Below, piece by piece: positions 9,224 through 18,794 of a stretch of 64,000 nucleotides of DNA; within the stretch, counting starts at the first letter, position 1, and every line of letters begins with the position of its first letter. Below the pieces are notes generated by a model. It saw nothing but the letters and a program-made list of their open reading frames with translations, was not told where the DNA came from and made no database searches. The position numbers and the translations under genes are program-made. Source of the stretch: Sphingomonadales bacterium (GTDB lineage: Bacteria; Pseudomonadota; Alphaproteobacteria; Sphingomonadales; Sphingomonadaceae); assembly GCA_016704425.1 (NCBI GenBank), contig JADJAC010000008.1:124001-188000 (forward strand). Direction: 5' to 3'.

Positions 9224-9491
9224 TCAATTCACGAACAATTTGGAGATTGATCCACTGGTTCGCTCGCTATCCTGTCGCATGTGACCTTCTTCTGTTTCCA
9301 GTGAAGCCAATTGGCCTTCCGCGGGCAAGGAAGCATCCATCTGGCGAAGGCAGTCTTTGATCCAGTCAATGGCATTGCGCTTTGCCTGTGAATTCATGGA
9401 CATGCGATTGAAAGACATCCAAAGGTCGGACGTCAATGCAATCGGAAGGTCAAGGGCTTCAATGGCGGCGTTTCGTCCGCGGAAGTAGTTA
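9224..9491 (-). pseudogene. LysR-family regulator, C-terminal fragment (gene split by IS)
   Basis: Read on the minus strand, the frame gives PNYFRGRNAAIEALDLP and a tail to LFVN, the C-terminal end of a LysR effector domain. Its N-terminal part lies beyond the IS at 10916-11636. Removing the IS (9492-10915) and one target duplication joins the two halves in frame, the broken codon becoming the Phe of NYFRG, and yields 326 residues, a normal LysR length. The TTG-started 70-residue frame seen here alone is not a separate gene. Confidence 0.82.
9484..9491. repeat. Target-site duplication, left of IS copy 1
   Basis: AGTAGTTA, repeated exactly at 10916-10923 on the other side of the element; 8 bp is typical of IS256 insertions. 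Confidence 0.9.
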
Positions 9492-10915
9492 GGTCGTGTC
9501 CCCGGTAGTGGTGTAATTCCGTGATAGCAAAGCTGACCGGCCGCGCGCTTTCAAACGGCGCTGTAGCGGGCGGTCAGATTTGCGGGTGGCCATCGACGAT
9601 CTTTTGATAAAGCGGGTTGCGAACTCAACTTACGGAGATCACCGATGACCACGAACAAGATGGACGTACACGAGCTGGTAGGAAAGACCCTGACGCGGAT
9701 TTTCTGCGCGACATGATCGGTTTTGCCGCCAAGCGGCTGATGGAGTTGGAGGTTGGCGGCCTGACCGGCGCTGAGTACGGCGAGAAGGATGCCGAGCGAC
9801 TGGTCCAGCGCAATGGCTACCGCGACCGTGACTGGGGACTCGGGCTGGCACTGTCGAGCTCAGGATCCCCAAGCTGCGCAAGGGAACATACTTCCCCGGC
9901 TTCCTGGAGCCGAGGCGACTTGCCGAGAAGGCTCTGACCGCAGTTGTGCAGGAGGCCTACATCCAGGGTGTCTCGACCCGCTCGGTCGACGACCTTGTGA
10001 AAGCGATGGGGATGAGCGGGATCTCGAAGAGCCAGGTGAGCCGGCTGTGCGAAGAGATCGATGTCCGTGTGAAGGAGTTCCTCAACCGGCCGATCGAAGG
10101 TGACTGGCCTTATCTGTGGATCGACGGGACTTACGTCAAAGTCCGCCAGGCTGGCAGGATCGTGTCGGTTGCCGTCATCGTTGCGGTCGGCGTGAACAGC
10201 GATGGCCGGCGTGAAGTGCTGGGGATGGATATCGGCGCCTCGGAGGCCGAGACCTTCTGGACCGAGTTCTTGCGCAAGCTCACCCGCCGCGGGCTGCGTG
10301 GGGTAAAACTGGTCATCTCCGACGCGCACGAAGGCATCAAGGCTGCGGTCTCGAAACTCCTGTGTGCAAGCTGGCAGCGGTGCCGTGTCCACTTCATGCG
10401 CAATGCGCTGGCCCATGCCGGCAAGAGCGGACGGCGCGTCGTCTCGGCCTTCATCGGGACGGCCTTCGCGCAGGAAACCGCCGAAGCTGCGAGCCAGCAA
10501 TGGCGCTCGGTTGCTGACCAGGTCAGGGCAAAGGTCCCCAAACTGGCAAACCTGATGGACGATGCCGAAACCGATGTGCTGGCCTATATGACCTTCCCCA
10601 AGGAACATCGCGCCAAGATCTACTCCAACAATCCGATCGAGCGGCTCAATGGCGAAATCAAGCGCCGCACCAACGTCGTCGGCATCTTCCCCAACGAGGC
10701 CGCCATCACCCGGCTGATCGGCGCGATCCTCGTGGAGCAGAATGACGAATGGGCGGTGCAACGGTCACGCTACATGACTCTTGAAACCATGGCTCCTTTG
10801 AGCGACAATCCCATCGTCATGCTATCGGCAGTACCCGGCGCATGATCAACTCCGGCAAAGCTGGAGATCGCCGCGGCTTCCTTTGCGAAGTTACACCATG
10901 CGGCGGGGCACGATC
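9492..10915 (+). mobile_element. IS256-family insertion sequence, copy 1 (1424 bp)
   Basis: Bounded by imperfect terminal inverted repeats: left end GGTCGTGTCCCCGG and right end (reverse complement) GATCGTGCCCCGCC, with GGTGTAA in both further in. Flanked by the 8-bp direct repeat AGTAGTTA. Carries one transposase frame of the mutator/IS256 type, broken by two single-base deletions. A near-identical second copy lies at 30787-32213; the same boundaries are defined independently by its own 8-bp duplication. The element sits inside a LysR regulator gene. Confidence 0.93.
9645..10845 (+). pseudogene. IS256-family transposase, copy 1 (two frameshifts)
   Basis: DDE transposase. Relative to copy 2, one C is missing after AAGACCC (near 9690) and one A is missing in GACTGGG(A)GACTC (near 9835), so the ATG frame (MTTNKMDVHELVGKT) ends early. 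The DDE domain is intact downstream of the second shift: WIDGTYVKVR (first Asp), VISDAHEGIKAA (second Asp) and SNNPIERLNGEIKRRTNVVG (Glu). With both bases restored, the gene would encode 400 residues, like full-length IS256 transposases. As written, it is not translatable as one protein. Confidence 0.88.
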
Positions 10916-10923
10916 AGTAGTTA
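10916..10923. repeat. Target-site duplication, right of IS copy 1
   Basis: AGTAGTTA, partner of 9484-9491. Confidence 0.9.
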
Positions 10924-11636
10924 GGCAACGCGCCGATTCCAAAGCCGGAAGCAACTGCCTGGCAAAGCACCTTGCTGCTGTTTGTCTTTGCGGCAACCAG
11001 GCGACTGGCTCGCTCATTCCCGAATATCCGCCGCATCGCAGCGGCATCGAGACCATAAGACTCCTGAACTATGAATCGGTGCCCATCGAGATCACCAAGG
11101 GATTCCGGTCTGCCGAAGCGTTCCAGATAAGCTTTTGAGGCACACAGCGCAAAGCTGATAGAGGCCAATTTACAGACAATGGTTTCAGGGTTTGTCGGTC
11201 GGGAAAACCCGATGCAGACGTCTCGCTCTGTCGAATGGATCCGATCCTGATCGGAATCGCAGTGGATCGAAACATTCCCTTCGATCACCTCGATCAATGC
11301 GGGAAGCCTCGGCGCCAGCAGAAATTCAGCAATCCCGTCGGTGCAGCATAGGGTCAACACATTGCTCCCGTAGGATTGTGAGGCGTTTGGGCGATGGGAG
11401 AGGCGGCTAATTGCTGAGTCCATCTCCAGGACAATATCCAGTGCGGTCATGCCTTCGATGCTAAGCGACAATCCGTCTCGACTGCGTTGGAACAGCGTCA
11501 TACCAAGCGCCTTTTCAAGCCGATCAATTCGGGAGCGGATGGTGTTGACGGATAGATTGTGTCGTGCGGCGGCTCTGCGGAAACTGCGCTCGGGTGCGAT
11601 GGACCGGAAAAAATTCAGATCGTCCCAATTCAGCAT
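10916..11636 (-). pseudogene. LysR-family regulator, N-terminal fragment (gene split by IS)
   Basis: Transcriptional regulator with an N-terminal winged HTH (residues about 1-60: DDLNFFRSIA, SFRRAAARHNLSVNTIRSRI, LGMTLFQR) and the first part of the substrate-binding domain up to GIGALPNY, where the IS begins. The ATG at 11636 (MLNWDDLNFF) is preferred; in-frame upstream starts at 11708 or 11807 lack similarity. It is divergent from the glycosyltransferase gene at 11793, which it may have regulated (inference). The truncated protein would keep the DNA-binding domain but lose part of the effector domain. Confidence 0.85.
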
Positions 11637-11792
11637 CACTATCTCCAAATTATCTGTTTCCGAAGAATTGAACACCAGTTTGGAGTGTTTGGATGCCGTT
11701 TCAGTCATAACAGAGCCGCCAATCGCCGGATTTTTTTGTTTCTTTTCATTGCAACCATTTCGGCGAATTTGAACATAGTAACCCTTGCAACA

Positions 11793-13175
11793 ATGAGGGT
11801 TTGGCAATTGACAGGACTCAACTCATTTTTGGAGATTTCCTTTCATGAGCTAGCCTTGTTCGCTGGAATTGGGATTTTTTTAGGTTCCATAGCTGAAATA
11901 TCGCTGGATATTGTTGCGCTAACTGTCTGGTTTCTTTTGCGACGAGCCGTAAGGCAGCCAAAGAAGGCGGTATCGCCTCAGCCGTTGATCGATCAGGGGC
12001 CATTTGCCGTCTTTGTTCCAGCCTGGAGAGAGGCCGATGTCATCGGCCAGATGCTTGATGCGGCGATGGTCTCTTATGAAGGAGACGATGTGCACTTGTT
12101 TGTCGGGTGCTATCCGAACGATCCCGATACCGTTTCGATTGTGCGCAGCCGCGAGGGCCCCAAGGTTACATTGGTGCTGGTTGACCGAGACGGGGGAACG
12201 ACCAAGGCTCATTGTCTAAACAATGCCTACCGGGCACTTCTCGCCTTCGAGATTGCCAGCGGTCGACTGTTTTCTGGCATTGTTCTCCATGATGCTGAGG
12301 ACCTGATCAGCCCGCGGGAAATTGCCGTTTTTCGCGAGAATTCGGTTCGGTTCGCGATGATCCAGTTGCCGGTCTGCCCATTGCCCAAGCCGGACAGCCG
12401 CTGGATCAGCGGCCACTATTGCGATGAATTCGCCGAAGCCCATGGCAAGACAATGATCGCTCGCCAGTTTATCGGCGCTGCGCTTCCGTCGGCCGGCGTC
12501 GGCTGCATGTTCCGGCGAGACGCGATCGCTGCTCTGGCGGCAAGGAACGGTGGCGAGCCATTTTCGGAAGATAGCCTGACCGAGGACTACGAACTTGGGC
12601 TTCGGTTGGGAGAATTGGGTTTCACATCGGCGTTTATTGTCGAGGCTGACAGTTCCGCACCTGGTTTTGTCTGCACTCAAGCATATTTTCCGCACGAGTT
12701 GGCAAGCGCTGTAAAGCAAAAGGCGCGCTGGATGGCAGGCATCGGGCTCGATGGGTGGAGTCGGCTCGGGTGGGGCCGTGGCTGGGCAGAAATCTGGATG
12801 CGGGCTAGGGATCGTCGTGGACTGTCGTCCGCCGTTATCCTGCTGGCAGCTTATCTCGCGCTGGTGATTGCAATCCTGCTTTGGCTTTTGCAAGGCCTAT
12901 CGGGCCGCCCACTATTTGTCCCACACGGATTTTTGAGCCTCCTCCTTTGGACCAACGGCGCATTGGCGCTGTGGCGCCTATCAATGCGCTTCCTCTGCAC
13001 CTACCGATACTACGGACATGGCGAAGCCTTCCGTTCGGTTCCGCGAGTGCTCGTTTCCAATGCGATTGGCATTCTGGCTTCAATGGAAGCCGTTCGGCTT
13101 CACCTTTCATCGCTGCGCACTGGTCATGTGAGATGGGAGAAGACAATGCATGTCTTTCCCAAATCGAAGGAGTAA
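11793..13175 (+). CDS. Membrane glycosyltransferase family 2 (NfrB-like)
   Basis: Inner-membrane processive-type glycosyltransferase, 460 residues. Membrane helices at about 20-50, 344-370 and 380-398. The catalytic GT2 domain between them has FVPAWREADVI (73-83), the DxD-like HDAED (166-170), the acceptor-site LTEDYELG (262-269) and QKARW (309-313). This arrangement resembles the N4-adsorption protein NfrB and BcsA-like enzymes that export exopolysaccharide. The product polymer is unknown. ATG at 11793; the frame is open upstream without similarity. The next gene overlaps by 43 bases. Confidence 0.78.
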   Translation: MRVWQLTGLNSFLEISFHELALFAGIGIFLGSIAEISLDIVALTVWFLLRRAVRQPKKAVSPQPLIDQGPFAVFVPAWREADVIGQMLDAAMVSYEGDDVHLFVGCYPNDPDTVSIVRSREGPKVTLVLVDRDGGTTKAHCLNNAYRALLAFEIASGRLFSGIVLHDAEDLISPREIAVFRENSVRFAMIQLPVCPLPKPDSRWISGHYCDEFAEAHGKTMIARQFIGAALPSAGVGCMFRRDAIAALAARNGGEPFSEDSLTEDYELGLRLGELGFTSAFIVEADSSAPGFVCTQAYFPHELASAVKQKARWMAGIGLDGWSRLGWGRGWAEIWMRARDRRGLSSAVILLAAYLALVIAILLWLLQGLSGRPLFVPHGFLSLLLWTNGALALWRLSMRFLCTYRYYGHGEAFRSVPRVLVSNAIGILASMEAVRLHLSSLRTGHVRWEKTMHVFPKSKE

Positions 13176-14224
13176 ATGGGATCCGGTCTCCCGCACTTGC
13201 CAATCTTGCGGGCCTCGTCATCGGCTGGGTGGCGTTACGCCTGCTCGTCATTGGCGCATCACTGTGGTTGATTGGCGCACAGCAAACTGACCAGCCAAGC
13301 CTTGTGCCAAATATGCTCGTTGCTCGCCTGCTGGAGTCGGCCAGCCCGCAAGCAATTGCAGCGAGAGGGCCATCAAATTTTCGAAATTGGCCAAAGTGGC
13401 GCAAGAGCGCAAGGCCGACGCAAACAGATAGTGCAACTCGAAACGATGGCTTGCCGCCAGTCGCTTCGATTCCTGAGCACGCAGTCTTGCAGCTGAATGC
13501 CCCTTCGACCAGCACGCCACGCGGCAAACGCAATGCGACTCCAGCCGCTGGAAAATGGTTGCCATCGGCGATGCCTTCACGGACCTGGACGCTTTCTGGC
13601 TATGCACTCGTCCGACCAGGCAGCGGGCAAGCGGGCATCGCCTCCAACGGCCAGTTGGGAGGAAGCCAGCTGGGCATACGGGCGCAACGTCTCCTTTTTA
13701 GCTCAGGCGCTTTGTCACTTTCGGCGAACGGTCGCATCTCCTCCCCCGTTCGACAAAAGACTGGCAAGGAGGCCAGTCTTGGCCTTGCGTTTAAGCGATC
13801 GGGCCGAGTGCCGGTCGAACTGCTGGTCGAACGCCGCGTGGGGCTGGACCGGGGGGGCAGGGATGCCGTTGCAGTGCTGGTCGCGACTGGATTTGACGAT
13901 TTTCGGCTGCCAGGCAAACTGCGTCTTTCCGGCTATGCGCAAGCTGGTGTGGTTGGACTGAAGAGCCGCGACGGTTTCATAGATGGTGCCGTTCGTGCAG
14001 AGCGCGCGTTGGCGACGATCGGAAAGGTAGACCTTCGGCTGGGCGCCGTGCTTGCGGGAGCAAAGCAACCCGGCGTGTCACGACTGGATTTGGGGCCTTC
14101 GGTGGCGGGGCGATTCCGGGTCGCTCGGGCATCGGTCAGGCTGACCGCCGAATGGCGGGAGAGAATTGGTGGTGATGCTTTGCCCGGTTCCGGTCCGGCT
14201 GTTACGCTCGGGTTCGACTACTGA
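13133..14224 (+). CDS. Hypothetical envelope protein, partner of the glycosyltransferase
   Basis: Not confidently recognised. 363 residues with one strong membrane or signal-anchor helix (about 23-49), a low-complexity middle, and from about residue 170 a run of alternating strands (LALGLAFKRSG, VPVELLVERRVGLD, FRLSGYAQAGVVG) ending VTLGFDY, as in outer-membrane barrels. Position after an NfrB-like gene suggests a short relative of the NfrA C-terminal domain (inference), without the TPR region. The start is uncertain: ATG 13133 overlaps the upstream gene by 43 bases and no closer start is in frame. Confidence 0.6.
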   Translation: MGEDNACLSQIEGVNGIRSPALANLAGLVIGWVALRLLVIGASLWLIGAQQTDQPSLVPNMLVARLLESASPQAIAARGPSNFRNWPKWRKSARPTQTDSATRNDGLPPVASIPEHAVLQLNAPSTSTPRGKRNATPAAGKWLPSAMPSRTWTLSGYALVRPGSGQAGIASNGQLGGSQLGIRAQRLLFSSGALSLSANGRISSPVRQKTGKEASLGLAFKRSGRVPVELLVERRVGLDRGGRDAVAVLVATGFDDFRLPGKLRLSGYAQAGVVGLKSRDGFIDGAVRAERALATIGKVDLRLGAVLAGAKQPGVSRLDLGPSVAGRFRVARASVRLTAEWRERIGGDALPGSGPAVTLGFDY

Positions 14225-14760
14225 TTTGCCAAGCGGAGCAGCGTAATCTTGGCCTTGCCATGGACCCGTTCGGCTTCGACAGTAAAGCCTGCAACGGAGA
14301 CGGACTCAGCGCGTTCCGTCTCGATGCTGATCAAGGCACCAGGAGCAATCCACCCAAGTCGCTGGCATCGATCGAGCGCAACCTGTCCGGCTCCTGTGTC
14401 GTAGGGTGGATCCATAAGGATCAGATCAAAGGGCTCATGCGCCGGGGCAAGTGTCATTGCCGACTGCGCGCGAATATCCGCCTGTGCCTTTAGCGCCGCA
14501 ACATTGGACCTTAGAGCGTCAAGCGCTTTTCGGTCCTGTTCAACAAAGGTGCAGCTCGCCGCGCCGCGAGACAGTGCTTCAAGGCCCAAGGCGCCGGAGC
14601 CGGCGAATAAGTCAGCTACGCGCAATTCATCAAAACTGCCGAGGCGGCTGACGAGCATGGAAAAAAGTGCTTCGCGTGTGCGATCGGCAGTCGGTCTCGT
14701 CGTATCGCCCTTGGGGGCAACAAGCACTCGGCCGCGCCACTGGCCGGCAATGATCCTCAT
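14218..14760 (-). CDS. rsmD: 16S rRNA (guanine966-N2)-methyltransferase RsmD
   Basis: S-adenosylmethionine-dependent methylation of G966 in 16S rRNA during 30S assembly. 180 residues, usual length. AdoMet motif FAGSGALG (52-59), acidic motif after strand 2 (VEQD), and the catalytic DPPY (117-120). The family N-terminus MRIIAGQWRGR and RPTADRTREALF is intact. It overlaps the rluB-like gene upstream by four bases (ATGA) and converges with the hypothetical gene at its 3' end by seven bases. Confidence 0.92.
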   Translation of the reverse strand: MRIIAGQWRGRVLVAPKGDTTRPTADRTREALFSMLVSRLGSFDELRVADLFAGSGALGLEALSRGAASCTFVEQDRKALDALRSNVAALKAQADIRAQSAMTLAPAHEPFDLILMDPPYDTGAGQVALDRCQRLGWIAPGALISIETERAESVSVAGFTVEAERVHGKAKITLLRLANQ

Positions 14761-15530
14761 AGGGATTTCCGAAAAGCCACAAGTTCGTGTTGTTTGACTT
14801 CGTCAACGCCTCCTGCCGGCAGGTCTCCCAGCACAAACGGACCATAACTTGTGCGAATTAGTCGGGAAACCTTGAGACCCAAATGTTCGAGCACGCGCCG
14901 CACTTCGCGGTTCTTGCCCTCTGCAAGGCTGAGCTCGATCCAAACATTGGCGCCAGTGCGTCGCTCGAGGTTTGCATTGATGCTTCCATAGCGCACACCT
15001 TCGATCTCGATACCCATCATGAGACTTTCGAGCTGGGCCTGCGTGACGTTGCCATAGGCGCGCGCGCGATAGGAGCGAGTCACGCCTGTTGACGGCAGTT
15101 CAAGCTGGCGCTTGAGTTCGCCATCGGTGGTGAGCAGCAAAAGCCCTTCGGTGTTGAGATCAAGGCGCCCGACGGGCATCAGTCGGGGCAACCCCTTTGG
15201 CAAACGGTCATAGATGGTGGGCCGACCCTTGGGATCCCGCTCTGCTGTCAAAAGGCCTGTTGGCTTGTGATAGCGGAACAGCCTGGCAGCTGCTGGCGGC
15301 TTTACGGCCTTGCCATCGACAGTCACTCCAGTGAGCGATTTAAGCAAGGTCGCTGGCGTTTCAATTGTGACGCCATTGAGCGCAACCCTGCCCTCGGTAA
15401 TCATTCGCTCAACCTCGCGGCGTGAGGCAATCCCGGCTCGCGCCAGAAGTTTGGCAATCCTCTGTTCTTCGCGCGGATCGGCCTTTGCAGCAAGTGACGG
15501 TCGGGCAGTGTAACCGGGACGACGTTTCAT
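14757..15530 (-). CDS. rRNA pseudouridine synthase, RluB/RsuA family
   Basis: Isomerises uridine to pseudouridine in rRNA. 257 residues: N-terminal S4 domain (about 23-80, RIAKLLARAGIASRREVE), then the catalytic domain with GRLD (121-124, Asp124 nucleophile) and NTEGLLLLT, and the C-terminal EGKNREVRR...VSRLIRTSYG. The RluB group is favoured by the GLLLLT and NREVRR blocks, but RluE/RsuA relatives are possible, so no symbol is given. Operon with rsmD, four-base overlap. Confidence 0.87.
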   Translation of the reverse strand: MKRRPGYTARPSLAAKADPREEQRIAKLLARAGIASRREVERMITEGRVALNGVTIETPATLLKSLTGVTVDGKAVKPPAAARLFRYHKPTGLLTAERDPKGRPTIYDRLPKGLPRLMPVGRLDLNTEGLLLLTTDGELKRQLELPSTGVTRSYRARAYGNVTQAQLESLMMGIEIEGVRYGSINANLERRTGANVWIELSLAEGKNREVRRVLEHLGLKVSRLIRTSYGPFVLGDLPAGGVDEVKQHELVAFRKSL

Positions 15531-15565
15531 CCGAACGCCGTTAGACCGGTTTCAGAGGATTTGCC

Positions 15566-16279
15566 ATGCGTCTTGTTGTCCTTGTTCCTGCTCTGCTTGC
15601 CCTTTCGGTAGAGGCTGCTTCACCTGGAACCACCACCCGGATGACGCCGGTCGCGGTAGAGCTTTTTACGAGCCAGGGCTGTTCATCTTGTCCGCCGGCC
15701 GACGCACTGATCGAGAAGCTGGCGAAAGAGCCCAACATTGTCGCGATCACGCGGCCTGTGACGTATTGGGATAGTCTTGGTTGGAAAGATACCCTGGCGC
15801 GTGAGATGAACACGATTCTTCAGCGAAGTTATGCGGCACGTGGCGGCGAAGGTTCCGGCGTCTATACGCCTCAGGCAGTCGTTCAGGGACAGATGGCGGC
15901 TGTTGGCTCGAGTGAGGGTAAACTTCGGCGCTTGATCGCTGCCGAAAAGCAAAGACCTGGACCTTCAATTTCAGCACGTGCAACGCCGGATGGCGGGCGG
16001 ATAGTTGTGATCGACCAGCCAGGCAAGGCGAATGCAACAATGTTGGTCCTCGCCTTGAAGAGCGACGCTATCGTCAGGATAGGGGCGGGCGAGAACGGCG
16101 GACGCGTCGTCCGCTATACGAACGTTGTGGTTGCCGAAAATGATGTCGGCCGCTGGTTCGGAGGGAATGCGACATTCACTGTGCCTGCAAGGTTGATGAA
16201 ACAGCCCGGTGCGGATCGCTATGTCATCCTTTTCCGCGAAGGTTCCGCGGGAAGGATCGTTGCAGCGCGCTATATCTGA
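15566..16279 (+). CDS. DUF1223 thioredoxin-like exported protein
   Basis: 237 residues with a signal peptide (about 1-18) and the DUF1223 hallmark ELFTSQGCSSCPPAD (Cys39, Cys42, a CxxC on a thioredoxin-like fold), followed by ITRPVTYWDSLGWKD. Function unknown; a periplasmic redox or secreted role is inferred. The ATG is 35 bases from the divergent rluB-like gene. Its end overlaps the convergent Rieske gene by 10 bases. Confidence 0.82.
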   Translation: MRLVVLVPALLALSVEAASPGTTTRMTPVAVELFTSQGCSSCPPADALIEKLAKEPNIVAITRPVTYWDSLGWKDTLAREMNTILQRSYAARGGEGSGVYTPQAVVQGQMAAVGSSEGKLRRLIAAEKQRPGPSISARATPDGGRIVVIDQPGKANATMLVLALKSDAIVRIGAGENGGRVVRYTNVVVAENDVGRWFGGNATFTVPARLMKQPGADRYVILFREGSAGRIVAARYI

Positions 16280-17406
16280 CCGATTCTTGCCTCTATGGCA
16301 TCGTGAAGTTGGCGTATCCCTCCCTCCAATGTGCCGAGAGTCAACTCCGGCACTGCGCCCGAGCTGAGACCTTCCTGCCCCAACGCAGCAGCACGGAAGT
16401 CTTCCGATCCAAAAACACCGCCGTCGAGTAAGTCCCAGCTGCGTTGCCAATGGTCTCGCGCCTTTTCGGTTTGCGGACTCTCGGGGATCAGCATAAAATC
16501 TTCAACCAATGTACGATCGACCGACAACGGCATCATGACCATAAGATTCACATAGTCCGGACTGACGACGACTTCTGCCGCCGGGAAAAGCGAATATGCA
16601 AACGTCACGGCAGATCTCAATTGCGGCCAATTGCCCATATCGATGTCCGCAAGTTCCGCTGCACGGCCAACGGCTGATCGCTGGTGCCCGCCAATCATGT
16701 CGGCTGCTGTAATCCCGTCCTTGAAAAAGGGGCCGATGGTTTCGGAATGAAGCCGCGTGACATGGTAACTTTCGAGAAAGGCATCCATGATCAGCTTCCA
16801 GTTCGAACGGACGTCGTGTGTCCGTCGGGCAAAAAGGTGGAGGCCAGCCATCCCGAACGCATCGAAATCGCGGCCAAGGGTCTCAGCTTCGCTGAAATCA
16901 GCATTCTCCACCGGGGCAAACCAGATAAGACCGCCCGTCTCGCACGTTGGCAAGCGTTTGAGCCCATATTCACCCTTGTCGAGGCTAGGGAATGTCTCCG
17001 GCCGAGGCATGCCGACCAACGAGCCGTCGAGCGCATAAGTCCAAGCGTGATAGGGGCAAGAGATGCGGCTGGCGCAGATCGTTTCAAGCCCTTCAACCAG
17101 CCGAGTGCCACGATGACGGCAGACGTTCAGGAATACATGCGCTTCGCCGCTCTTGTCGCGCGCCAAGAGTAGCGGTCGGCCTGTCGCGTCATGTGGGACA
17201 GCCATGTTGGGTTCAGGCAGAAGTGCCGACGGCGCGATCACTTGTGGCAATGCATCAAACAGCGCCGCCTTCTCACGTGCAAACCATGCCGGGTCGACAT
17301 ATCGGCTCGCCGGCACGTGAGTGATGCCCCGGTTGGGTCGGCCGGCGCCATCGGCTATCTGACGCGCGAGCGCCATCTGGCCATCTGTGGGCGAACGCAT
17401 ATTCAT
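16270..17406 (-). CDS. Rieske aromatic-ring-hydroxylating-type oxygenase, alpha subunit
   Basis: 378 residues. Rieske [2Fe-2S] ligands Cys96/His98 (CRHRG) and Cys117/His120 (CPYHAW), and a mononuclear iron site ESYHVTRLH with His215 and His220. Such proteins hydroxylate or demethylate small substrates and need a separate reductase, none of which is adjacent. Substrate unknown. ATG at 17406 (MNMRSPTDG) is chosen because an AAGGA Shine-Dalgarno precedes it; 68 further in-frame residues upstream look like noise. Divergent from the AmpG-like gene. Confidence 0.85.
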   Translation of the reverse strand: MNMRSPTDGQMALARQIADGAGRPNRGITHVPASRYVDPAWFAREKAALFDALPQVIAPSALLPEPNMAVPHDATGRPLLLARDKSGEAHVFLNVCRHRGTRLVEGLETICASRISCPYHAWTYALDGSLVGMPRPETFPSLDKGEYGLKRLPTCETGGLIWFAPVENADFSEAETLGRDFDAFGMAGLHLFARRTHDVRSNWKLIMDAFLESYHVTRLHSETIGPFFKDGITAADMIGGHQRSAVGRAAELADIDMGNWPQLRSAVTFAYSLFPAAEVVVSPDYVNLMVMMPLSVDRTLVEDFMLIPESPQTEKARDHWQRSWDLLDGGVFGSEDFRAAALGQEGLSSGAVPELTLGTLEGGIRQLHDAIEARIGQI

Positions 17407-17468
17407 GACAGGGCTATCCTTACCCGAAATTGGCGCTAGGTTTGCGCGAAAATCAGCCGGGAGCAAGA

Positions 17469-18794
17469 GTGTTGAGTGAAACCAACCAATCCGTAACGTT
17501 GGTAGAGCGGAACCTGTGGGCGTCGTTCCGGCCTTACCTCGAAAAGGAATCGCTGGCGGCGTTTTTCGTCGGTGTTTCATCGGGCTTCCCTTATGCGATG
17601 ATCGGCGCAACGCTCACCACCAGGCTCGCCCAAGACGGCATCGACAAGAAGACAGTGACGGCGTTCACCCTGGCTTTTCTGGTCTATAATTTGAAAGTGT
17701 TCTGGGCTTGGGTAGTCGATGGTGTCAGGTTGCCACTGATCGGAAGCTTGGGACAGCGCGTTTCCTGGCTACTGTTTTCAGGCTCGCTGGTTATGGCGGC
17801 AGTCGTCAATCTGGCCTTGGTCGATCCTTCGGCCAGCATCGGGGCTACTGTGGCTGCGGCGATCATGGTTGGTGCCGCAGGTGCCACTTATGACATTGTG
17901 ATTGATGCCTACAGGATCGAAACGTTGAAGCCTTATCAACTCGGTGTTGGCTCGGGTATGTCGCAATATGGCTGGCGAATAGGTTCGGCTGGCGCTGGTG
18001 CTTTGGCTCTTGTCGTTTCCGCGCGGATGGGATGGTCAGCCGCCTATATCGCCTGTGCAGCATTTGCCTTGCCAGCCATGCTCACGGGGCTGATCATGGG
18101 GGAACCCGCGCGCCATGTCGTGACAATCGAAAAGAAGCGCGTGACCGAAGTCTGGCATTCGATTGCTGGACCGTTCGCGGAATTCTTCCAACGGACAGGT
18201 GCAATCCTTGTCCTGATCTTCATCCTTGTTCACAAAATTGGAGATACGCTTGCAAACCTCACATTCCGCCTGCTGTTCGACGACCTCGGATTCACTAATG
18301 ACGAGATCGCATTTTATGATGTTGGCGTGGGCTTCTGGGCCTATCTGATCGGAATATTTCTCGGGGGCGTGATCTATGCGCGGCTGGGCCTGAAGCGATC
18401 GGTTCTTTTGGCGCTCATCCTTATGTGCGTTTCCAATCTCAGCTTTGCCGCGCTTGCATCTGCGGGGCATAGTAATCTGGGCATGGCAGGAGCCATCGGG
18501 TTCGAAAATGTTGCCAGCGGATTTGGCGGGGTCGTCGTTGTGGCCTACTTTGCGGCCTTGTGCGACCTCCGCTATACGGCGTCCCAATATGCCCTGATTT
18601 CCGCAAGTGCGAGCGTGATCGGCCGCTTCCTCACCGGAACAACAGCGGGTACCATGATCGAGCATTTTGGCTATGTGGACTTTTATCTGCTGACCACGGC
18701 CTTGGCACTGCCCGGGATCATTCTTTTCTGGATCATGATGCGCAACGGTCTGGTCGACAGCGCAATGGGTGATGCAGGAGAAAGAGAAGGCTGA
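17469..18794 (+). CDS. AmpG-family MFS permease
   Basis: Inner-membrane transporter of the AmpG type, which imports anhydro-muropeptides released in cell-wall recycling. About 441 residues with roughly 12 hydrophobic helices, the AmpG-like start FFVGVSSGFPYAMIGATLT, and GAAGATYDIVIDAYRIE. The start is GTG at 17469 with GGGAG at 17459-17463; a TTG at 17472 is equally plausible. An acetyl-CoA-transporter-like role cannot be excluded. No beta-lactamase or other recycling gene is adjacent. Confidence 0.75.
   Translation: MLSETNQSVTLVERNLWASFRPYLEKESLAAFFVGVSSGFPYAMIGATLTTRLAQDGIDKKTVTAFTLAFLVYNLKVFWAWVVDGVRLPLIGSLGQRVSWLLFSGSLVMAAVVNLALVDPSASIGATVAAAIMVGAAGATYDIVIDAYRIETLKPYQLGVGSGMSQYGWRIGSAGAGALALVVSARMGWSAAYIACAAFALPAMLTGLIMGEPARHVVTIEKKRVTEVWHSIAGPFAEFFQRTGAILVLIFILVHKIGDTLANLTFRLLFDDLGFTNDEIAFYDVGVGFWAYLIGIFLGGVIYARLGLKRSVLLALILMCVSNLSFAALASAGHSNLGMAGAIGFENVASGFGGVVVVAYFAALCDLRYTASQYALISASASVIGRFLTGTTAGTMIEHFGYVDFYLLTTALALPGIILFWIMMRNGLVDSAMGDAGEREG

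Noticed and set aside
9817..10761. 314-codon minus-strand frame opposite the transposase
   Set aside because: Antisense to the IS256 transposase; recurs in pieces opposite copy 2 for the same reason.
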